From assembly GCA_900763245.1 (NCBI GenBank), contig CAAFJQ010000152.1:1-7699 (forward strand): a DNA stretch of 7,699 nt. The letters run 5' to 3'. Below are positions 1 to 4,149 of the stretch, in pieces (positions within the stretch are counted from its first letter, which is position 1; each line of letters opens with the position of its first letter). Made by a program: the position numbers and the translations under genes. The notes under the pieces were generated by a model, which ran no database searches, was not told the origin of the DNA, and worked only from the letters and a program-made list of their open reading frames with translations. The DNA is from Bacilli bacterium. GTDB lineage: Bacteria > Bacillota_I > Bacilli_A > RFN20 > CAG-288.

Positions 1-106
1 ATACATTAAAGTGTTACTAAGATATAAATAATCATTAAAGATATAGATACAAGAAATAACAATCTTAAAAAATGAAGTGAGATGCCTACTATCGATATCA
101 AAGTTC

Positions 107-135
107 TTGATTAGTTAGTCTATACTAACTATACT
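107..135 (+). promoter_or_regulatory. Probable promoter of the ZIP gene
   Basis: TTGATT (107-112) and TATACT (130-135) are separated by 17 bp, a good sigma-A-type arrangement. Initiation about 7 bp after the -10 element would fall on or next to the ATG at 142. The message would then be leaderless or nearly so, in line with the absence of a Shine-Dalgarno sequence. A second, upstream promoter cannot be excluded: there is a TATAAA at 23-28, but its -35 region would lie off the window edge. Confidence 0.5.
112..131. promoter_or_regulatory. Palindromic operator-like site in the ZIP promoter
   Basis: TAGTTAGT and ACTAACTA form 8-bp arms around the 4-bp centre CTAT, inside the spacer and at the edge of the -10 element. 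The 9-mers TATACTAAC and TATACTAAT lie in tandem at 121-138. A palindrome placed there suits a repressor. For a metal transporter, a metal-sensing regulator of the DtxR/MntR type is a reasonable guess, since operators of that family are TTAG/CTAA-rich palindromes. The assignment is inference. Confidence 0.45.
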
Positions 136-141
136 AATTGC

Positions 142-945
142 ATGAACCCGATAGTATCAACAATAGTAGGCATTTCACTTATCTTTCTCTGTACAACATT
201 AGGCTCTGCCTTTGTCTTTTTCCTGCGGAAAGAAATATCCGAAAAGTGGAATAAGATCATCATCGGATTTGCTGGTGGCATCATGTTATCCGCTAGCTGT
301 TTTTCATTGATTGCTCCAGTTTTAGAGGGGAAGAGCCAACCTGTTCCCGGTTACTTTATTGCAGCGATCGGAATCATATTAGGCGTTCTTTTCCTTTATC
401 TGATTGATAAGTTCCTTCCTCATCTGCATGTCAGAGAAAACGAAGAGGAAGGTATTAAAACTAAGAGAGTGAAGAAGACGACAAAGATGTTCTTGGCTGT
501 TACAATCCACAATATTCCGGAAGGCCTATCTGTTGGTATTGCATATGGTGTTGCTTTAGCGAATTTAAGGAATGATTCTGCTTTAGGAATGACTTCATTG
601 GCAAGTGCGTTGTCTTTGGCTATCGGTATTGGATTACAGAATATCCCAGAAGGATTGGCAGTCGCTCTTCCTTTTAAGAGCGAGACTAAGAAAACAACGA
701 AAGCATTTCTATATGGTATGGGAAGCGGAGCGGTTGAACCTATTGCAGCTTTGCTTGGTCTTTTCTTAGCTATGGAAGTTGAGGCAATCATGCCCTGGTC
801 TTTGTCTTTTGCGGGTGGTGCCATGCTCTATGTCATCTTGGAAGAGATGGTCCCTGAGGCAAAAGGTGACAGCATCAATCATTCTGGTATCTTTGCTTTT
901 CTCTTCGGTTTCATTCTGATGATGGTGATGGATGCTGCTTTATAA
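142..945 (+). CDS. ZIP family divalent metal transporter (GufA/ZupT-like)
   Basis: This is a 267-residue polytopic membrane protein of the ZIP family, which moves Zn(II), Fe(II), Mn(II) or related ions into the cytoplasm. The two signature metal-site motifs are present: HNIPEG (residues 123-128, TM4) and QNIPEG (166-171, TM5). Hydrophobic segments lie near residues 4-27, 38-60, 70-90, 116-140, 150-177, 188-212, 216-235 and 248-266, giving the usual eight helices. The loop after the third helix carries HLH (94-96) and an acidic/basic stretch, as in the variable metal-binding loop of the family. Length and N-terminus match family norms, so ATG 142 is taken as the start even though no Shine-Dalgarno sequence precedes it. 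The metal specificity cannot be read from the sequence. Its 3' half is duplicated downstream at 2850-3247. Nothing else in the window belongs to metal uptake. Confidence 0.93.
   Translation: MNPIVSTIVGISLIFLCTTLGSAFVFFLRKEISEKWNKIIIGFAGGIMLSASCFSLIAPVLEGKSQPVPGYFIAAIGIILGVLFLYLIDKFLPHLHVRENEEEGIKTKRVKKTTKMFLAVTIHNIPEGLSVGIAYGVALANLRNDSALGMTSLASALSLAIGIGLQNIPEGLAVALPFKSETKKTTKAFLYGMGSGAVEPIAALLGLFLAMEVEAIMPWSLSFAGGAMLYVILEEMVPEAKGDSINHSGIFAFLFGFILMMVMDAAL
546..943 (+). repeat. Direct repeat, copy 1 (ZIP codons 136-267)
   Basis: This 398-bp segment aligns without gaps to 2850-3247 at an offset of 2304 bp, with 9 mismatches by eye. It starts inside the transporter gene and ends on the first base of the stop codon (TAA here, TGA in copy 2). 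Sequence outside both edges is unrelated. Six mismatches are synonymous and three are conservative replacements (I201V, S220A, I245V). Confidence 0.95.
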
Positions 946-1191
946 GACAATGTAATCGCACTGAAAAGGAATAGTGGTAATTGTTGAAACGCATAAGGAC
1001 TTGCTTTAGTTGTCTTTCTTGATTATTGATATCTCGACTTCCTTTGGTATCTTCATTTTGATAATTGAACATTGATTATATAAATGGATTGATGACAATT
1101 TAGCGTTATCTCTTTTGCCTTTCATCATTTGAATAACTATTCATATTTTCGATTCAAGGAATGATTCAATATACTTTTTGTCAATGGAGAA
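946..1191 (+). other. Intergenic leader upstream of the ATPase gene
   Basis: No convincing gene is seen here. The stretch contains a possible -10 element TATACT (1170-1175) with only a poor -35 (TTTCGA, 1147-1152), and an alternative TTGATA (1058-1063) with TATAAA (1079-1084) at a short 15-bp spacing. GATTCAA occurs twice, 12 bp apart (1151-1157 and 1163-1169). A weak stem (AAGGAC/GTCTTT, near 1000-1021) just after the transporter might serve as its terminator. Confidence 0.4.
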
Positions 1192-1290
1192 TTGAAGAAA
1201 CGGCTGTTTTTATTAATAATTCTTTTGAAGAAACGGACGTTTTTGCTATTTTTCCTTTTGAAGAAACGGCTTATTGTGATAAAATTCAAT
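1192..1290 (+). repeat. Three 33-bp tandem repeats before the ATPase gene
   Basis: The 12-mer TTGAAGAAACGG occurs unchanged at 1192, 1225 and 1258, exactly 33 bp apart. The rest of each unit is partly conserved: units 1 and 2 share 25 of 33 positions, and units 1 and 3 share 23 of 33. Unit 2 contains the near-palindrome AAACGGACGTTT and unit 1 AAACGGCTGTTT. Because 33 bp is about three helical turns, the repeats would sit on one face of DNA, as expected for an array of operator sites. The spacing is also a multiple of three and the frame stays open into the ATPase gene, so an 11-residue peptide repeat (LKKR plus hydrophobic residues) could be encoded if translation began upstream. Confidence 0.85.
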
Positions 1291-1308
1291 TGGCGGAGAA
1301 TTATTAAT

Positions 1309-2649
1309 ATGTTTTTTAAAAGAAAAGCTTATCGAAAATTAGTCGATTGGAAAAATAACTATGCGGATAATTATGCGGCGATTTTAGAAGGGGCACGGCG
1401 TGTCGGAAAATCGACTATTGCAAAAACTTTCGCGGAAAGAGAATATCGATCGTATATTCTTATTGATTTTTCAAATGCATCTGAGAATATTAAGTCTATC
1501 TTTCATGATATTTCTGATTTGAATCTTTTCTTTCTTCGTTTACAAGCTGAAACTGGCGTTACGCTATATCCTCATGAATCGTTAATTGTCTTTGATGAGG
1601 TTCAATTGTTTCCCAAAGCGAGACAGGCAATCAAACATTTGGTTCTAGATGGCAGGTATCATTATTTAGAAACGGGGTCTTTGATTTCTATTAATAAAAA
1701 CGTAAAAGATATTCTTATTCCATCAGAAGAGATGAGAATTCCGGTTTTTCCGATGGATTATGAGGAGTTTTGTCTTGCAACAAATATAAACTATGATCTT
1801 ATAAAAACCGTTTATGAAAGCAAAATCAAGATCGGTGATGTATCGAATCGAACATTAATGAGACAAATGCGAATCTATATGGCTGTTGGTGGTATGCCGC
1901 AAGCTGTCGAAGCCTATATACAAGGGTGTGATTTTCAAAGAATCGATGTGATAAAACGAGAAATCATCCGATTGTATGAAGAAGACTTTAGAAAAATAGA
2001 TCCATCAGGAAAAATTTCCATGATGTATCATTCCATCCCATCACAGTTATCGAATAAACAGTTTCGAATCAGTACAGCCATAAAAAAGAAAAAAAGTGCA
2101 AAAGCAGAAGTAGCACTGTATGACTTGATCGATTCTAAGACAGTACTATCCTGTTATCGATTGGTTGATCCAGGAGTTGCTTTATCGCAAGGAAAAGATC
2201 TTTTCAAACGCAAATTGTATTTGTCTGACACCGGCTTGTTTGTCACGTTGATGTTTATTGATAAAAAGGCAGCTGATAATACCATTTATGCAAAACTGTT
2301 ATCGGACAAAACAAATTTGAATCTAGGATATTTGTATGAGAATTTAGTGGCGCAGATGATTGCGGCCTCTGATAGAGAACTTTTTTATTACACGTGGAAC
2401 AAAGAAGGAAGTACACATGATTATGAGGTGGATTTTATTTTTTCAAAGAACAATAAAATCTATCCGGTCGAAGTGAAGTCCTCTGGGCTTGGCAAGCACG
2501 AATCCATCCTTGCATTCAGTGAAAAGTATTCTCGTTATGTTGGTGCTTCGTATCTTGTTTGCAAAAAGGAAAAAGGAAAAGAACAGAATTTAAACGTGAT
2601 ACCTTTTTATCTCCTTCCGCTTCTTCTTGAACAATCAGATGCATCTTGA
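1309..2649 (+). CDS. AAA+ ATPase with C-terminal DUF4143 / PD-(D/E)xK-like domain
   Basis: This is a 446-residue soluble protein of the AAA_14-DUF4143 type, an abundant, sporadically distributed family of unproven function in gut bacteria and archaea. The P-loop is GARRVGKST (28-36), Walker B is LIVFDE (92-97), and a sensor-like ETGSLIS follows at 121-127. The C-terminal third carries a nuclease-fold signature: E344 (YENLVAQ), D375 (EVDF) and E388-x-K390 (EVKSS), the pattern of PD-(D/E)xK domains. The start is set at ATG 1309 because family proteins begin with a similar FxRK segment just before the P-loop, and GGAG (1295-1298) lies 10 nt upstream. The open frame extends back to a TTG at 1192, but without a usable ribosome binding site. 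Its Arg codons (CGA 8 of 22) differ from the neighbours. It stands alone between two copies of ZIP sequence. DNA transactions or defence are guesses from fold only. Confidence 0.85.
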   Translation: MFFKRKAYRKLVDWKNNYADNYAAILEGARRVGKSTIAKTFAEREYRSYILIDFSNASENIKSIFHDISDLNLFFLRLQAETGVTLYPHESLIVFDEVQLFPKARQAIKHLVLDGRYHYLETGSLISINKNVKDILIPSEEMRIPVFPMDYEEFCLATNINYDLIKTVYESKIKIGDVSNRTLMRQMRIYMAVGGMPQAVEAYIQGCDFQRIDVIKREIIRLYEEDFRKIDPSGKISMMYHSIPSQLSNKQFRISTAIKKKKSAKAEVALYDLIDSKTVLSCYRLVDPGVALSQGKDLFKRKLYLSDTGLFVTLMFIDKKAADNTIYAKLLSDKTNLNLGYLYENLVAQMIAASDRELFYYTWNKEGSTHDYEVDFIFSKNNKIYPVEVKSSGLGKHESILAFSEKYSRYVGASYLVCKKEKGKEQNLNVIPFYLLPLLLEQSDAS

Positions 2650-2690
2650 TATTTATAATTACCATTCTTAGTATTGTAATAGATAATGTT

Positions 2691-2734
2691 TCTACAAAAA
2701 ACGTGGTATATTGAAATACCATGTTTTTTGTAGA
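2691..2734. terminator. Bidirectional terminator-like hairpin after the ATPase gene
   Basis: A 19-bp stem (2691-2709 with 2716-2734, one G-U pair) encloses the 6-nt loop ATTGAA. The left arm holds an A-tract and the right arm a T-tract, so either strand reads as stem followed by a U-rich stretch. It lies 41 bp past the ATPase stop and 35 bp beyond the end of the minus-strand stub at 2770, where a shared terminator between convergent genes would be expected. The unusually long perfect stem could also mark an element end. Confidence 0.65.
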
Positions 2735-2769
2735 GGATCAGATCATGAAACTGTTTGTTACAATAGATT

Positions 2770-2850
2770 TCAATTTTTGAATTCAAAATCGAAATGATAA
2801 TCTCCTGCACCCAATTCTTTGGATTCGTTACAGAAGATGAAGGTGGCTTT
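2770..2850 (-). pseudogene. 3' stub of a minus-strand gene, cut at the repeat border
   Basis: Read on the minus strand from 2850, a 26-codon frame ends in TGA at 2772-2770. Its composition looks like protein: it contains FIFCNESKELGAGD and then the alternating aromatic/acidic run YHFDFEFKN. The frame begins exactly where ZIP homology ends (2850/2851), and it points at the bidirectional hairpin. It may be the C-terminus of a gene truncated when the ZIP segment was joined to it. The family is not recognised. The same bases on the plus strand can be read as a short N-terminal extension of the ZIP fragment, so the coding strand is uncertain. Confidence 0.35.
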
Positions 2851-3249
2851 GGTGTTGCTTTAGCGAATCTAAGAAATGATTCTGCTTTAGGAATGACTTC
2901 ATTGGCAAGTGCGTTGTCTTTGGCTATCGGTATTGGATTACAGAACATTCCAGAGGGCTTGGCAGTCGCTCTTCCTTTTAAGAGCGAGACTAAGAAAACA
3001 ACGAAAGCATTTCTATATGGTATGGGAAGCGGAGCGGTTGAACCTGTTGCAGCTTTGCTTGGTCTTTTCTTAGCTATGGAAGTTGAGGCAATCATGCCCT
3101 GGGCTTTGTCTTTTGCGGGTGGTGCCATGCTCTATGTCATCTTGGAAGAGATGGTCCCTGAGGCAAAAGGTGACAGCGTCAATCATTCTGGTATCTTTGC
3201 TTTTCTCTTCGGTTTCATTCTGATGATGGTGATGGATGCTGCTTTATGA
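2850..3249 (+). pseudogene. 5'-truncated ZIP transporter fragment (direct repeat, copy 2)
   Basis: This carries codons 136-267 of the transporter at 142-945, in frame to a TGA stop. It lacks the first four membrane helices and the HNIPEG motif; QNIPEG remains. A chance ATG at 2794 makes it look like a 151-residue protein, but no ribosome binding site precedes that ATG and the first 19 residues are unrelated to ZIP proteins. It is very unlikely to function alone. The differences from copy 1 are mostly silent, so the sequence either diverged under selection as part of a working gene or arrived from a related strain. Confidence 0.88.
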
Positions 3250-3335
3250 TTGCTGATGAACAGTGAAAAATCTTTTTTGTTGATAGATTTCAATCAAAAA
3301 GAGTGTTCTATTTGTAGATGATAGCTCAGTCAGTA

Positions 3336-3349
3336 AGTAATCGATTACT
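3336..3349. promoter_or_regulatory. LacI-type palindromic operator
   Basis: AGTAATCGATTACT is a perfect 14-bp palindrome with a central CG, ending 31 bp before the lipoprotein ATG. The core GTAATCGATTAC matches the layout of LacI-family operators such as the TGTAATCGATTACA sites of sugar-acid regulators in Firmicutes. A weak promoter (TTGTAG at 3312-3317, TAAGTA at 3334-3339, 16-bp spacer) would place the -10 element over the palindrome, which fits repression. No LacI gene is in the window. Confidence 0.5.
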
Positions 3350-3380
3350 GATGAAAGAAAATGAATAGGAGGCTATTTTT

Positions 3381-3974
3381 ATGATGCAAAATTTAAGAAA
3401 ATCATTTCTTTTATTTGTTTTTCCTTTGCTTTTGGCAAGTTGTAATAAGAGCAATACGTTAGAAGTTGCATTAGGAGAGTTTCATACCTGTCAGCCAGTC
3501 GCAAGGGTATCTTTAGCATTTAAAACAGAAAGAGAACAGCCTCTTGGTTCAAAGTTCAATGTCTATATCGGTGCAGATAAAGGCTTTGCTGAAGATTATG
3601 AGAAGTATTGTTCTGAGAATAATATCAATCATGGTAAGTTTGCTATTCATTGAGTCATAGAGAACGGAAAAGAACAGAAATTGAATGACGAATATATTGT
3701 TCTGGATGATTTCCCTAATGATAAGAAATATCCTTTGACACGTAAAACGGTCAAAGGAAAAGAGGACGCCTATGTTGTCAATTACAAGGGGTATTACGTT
3801 GATTCTTTTGACTTTGATAGTGTAGATGAAATAAAAGGAACAATTTCTTATTCGATCAGTTATTATGATACTGCTGATAGAAAACAGATTGATCTTCCTT
3901 TTCTGGCAGGTGAAAGCGGTGGAGGAATGCTTCATTTTGAAAAGAAGAACGATGCCGTATCTTTCTTTAAATAA
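3381..3974 (+). pseudogene. Lipoprotein gene interrupted by an in-frame TGA
   Basis: The start is well supported: AGGAGG (3367-3372) lies 8 nt before the ATG. Residues 1-20 form a lipoprotein signal peptide (basic NLRK, a hydrophobic core, then LAS before Cys21), so the product should be lipid-anchored outside the membrane. The frame meets TGA at 3651-3653 after 90 residues but continues without another stop for 106 codons to TAA at 3972-3974. The downstream half is protein-like (alternating Tyr/Asp/Ser strands such as YYVDSFDFDS), as expected of one extracytoplasmic beta-rich domain of about 197 residues. A single base change (TGG or CGA to TGA) explains the break. Restart at TTG 3681 is possible but lacks a clear ribosome binding site. 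No known family is recognised. The product is either a 90-residue truncated lipoprotein or the result of readthrough. Confidence 0.75.
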
Positions 3975-4149
3975 TCATATACATGCCATTCATCAGTTTT
4001 AAAACGCCGGTGTAGCAGGTGCCTAAGAAAACGTTGAGAAGAAGGACGTTGCAAGGGGTGATAAGATTACCTAACCACGTCTGTTTTCTGTGACATTTTT
4101 CAACTTGTTCTGAGAGTTGAATGTTCCATTTTCCAGTAATTTTAAATGA
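3967..4149 (-). other. Coding-like minus-strand extension after the GH3 stop
   Basis: Immediately after the GH3 stop codon the same frame stays open for 60 codons to a TAA (3969-3967). It has G/C-ending codons typical of real genes here (ATC, ACC, TGC, AAC, GTC, GGC) and a hydrophobic stretch (LITPCNVLLLNVFLGTCYTG). There is no ATG near its beginning and no ribosome binding site. It may be the remnant of a membrane-protein gene or of a longer C-terminus, or it may be chance. Apart from this the 175-bp gap shows only a short TCAACT/AGTTGA stem (near 4099-4119) without a U-run, so no clear terminator for GH3 is visible. Confidence 0.3.

Larger units (their letters stand above)
75..180. repeat. 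18-bp inverted repeat spanning the ZIP start codon
   Basis: The arms are 75-92 and 163-180. Seventeen of 18 positions are complementary, and the exception (81/174) would be a G-U pair in RNA, so a transcript from upstream could form an uninterrupted 18-bp stem with a 70-nt loop. The right arm is exactly codons 8-13 of the transporter gene. The left arm is its reverse-complement copy in the upstream region. The loop holds the likely promoter, a smaller palindrome and the start codon. It could be an invertible switch, a translational control hairpin, or a fossil of template switching. The sequence shows only the repeat, and no recombinase gene is visible in the window. Confidence 0.85.
944..2849. 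mobile_element. Putative inserted segment carrying the AAA+ ATPase gene
   Basis: About 1.9 kb lies between the two direct copies of the ZIP 3' half. It holds a 246-bp leader, three 33-bp tandem repeats, the ATPase gene, a strong hairpin and a minus-strand coding-like stub. There is no transposase, integrase or terminal inverted repeat, so it is not a recognisable insertion sequence. The arrangement resembles insertion with long target duplication, described for restriction-modification genes. The ATPase gene uses Arg codon CGA 8 times in 22, against 1 in 26 in the GH3 gene and 0 in 7 in the SGNH gene, which supports a different origin. Exact borders are inferred from where homology between the repeats stops. 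Confidence 0.6.

Noticed and set aside
420..824. Long minus-strand open frame opposite the ZIP gene, repeated at 2607-3128
   Set aside because: It is the antisense shadow of conserved ZIP codons, so the repeat simply reproduces it. There is no ribosome binding site or recognisable protein feature.
1192..1290. CRISPR-like array
   Set aside because: The conserved core is only 12 bp, the units are contiguous and partly similar throughout, and there are three copies with no cas genes.
1192..1308. TTG at 1192 as the true start of the ATPase, adding 39 residues
   Set aside because: The extension is encoded by the tandem repeats, has only a GGAG 2 nt away from the TTG, and precedes the usual family N-terminus. 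ATG 1309 has a better-placed GGAG. It is kept only as an alternative in the repeat entry.
2794..3249. A separate 151-residue membrane protein
   Set aside because: It is the ZIP 3' half with a chance ATG and no ribosome binding site. It lacks half the transporter, including the HNIPEG motif.
3271..3302. Terminator after the ZIP fragment
   Set aside because: A stem can be drawn, but it is almost wholly A-T with an internal mismatch and has no U-run after it on the plus strand.
3651..3653. TGA read as tryptophan (Mollicutes code) or selenocysteine
   Set aside because: Four other frames in the window end on TGA and Trp is encoded by TGG elsewhere. No convincing SECIS hairpin follows, and a lipoprotein is not a typical selenoprotein.
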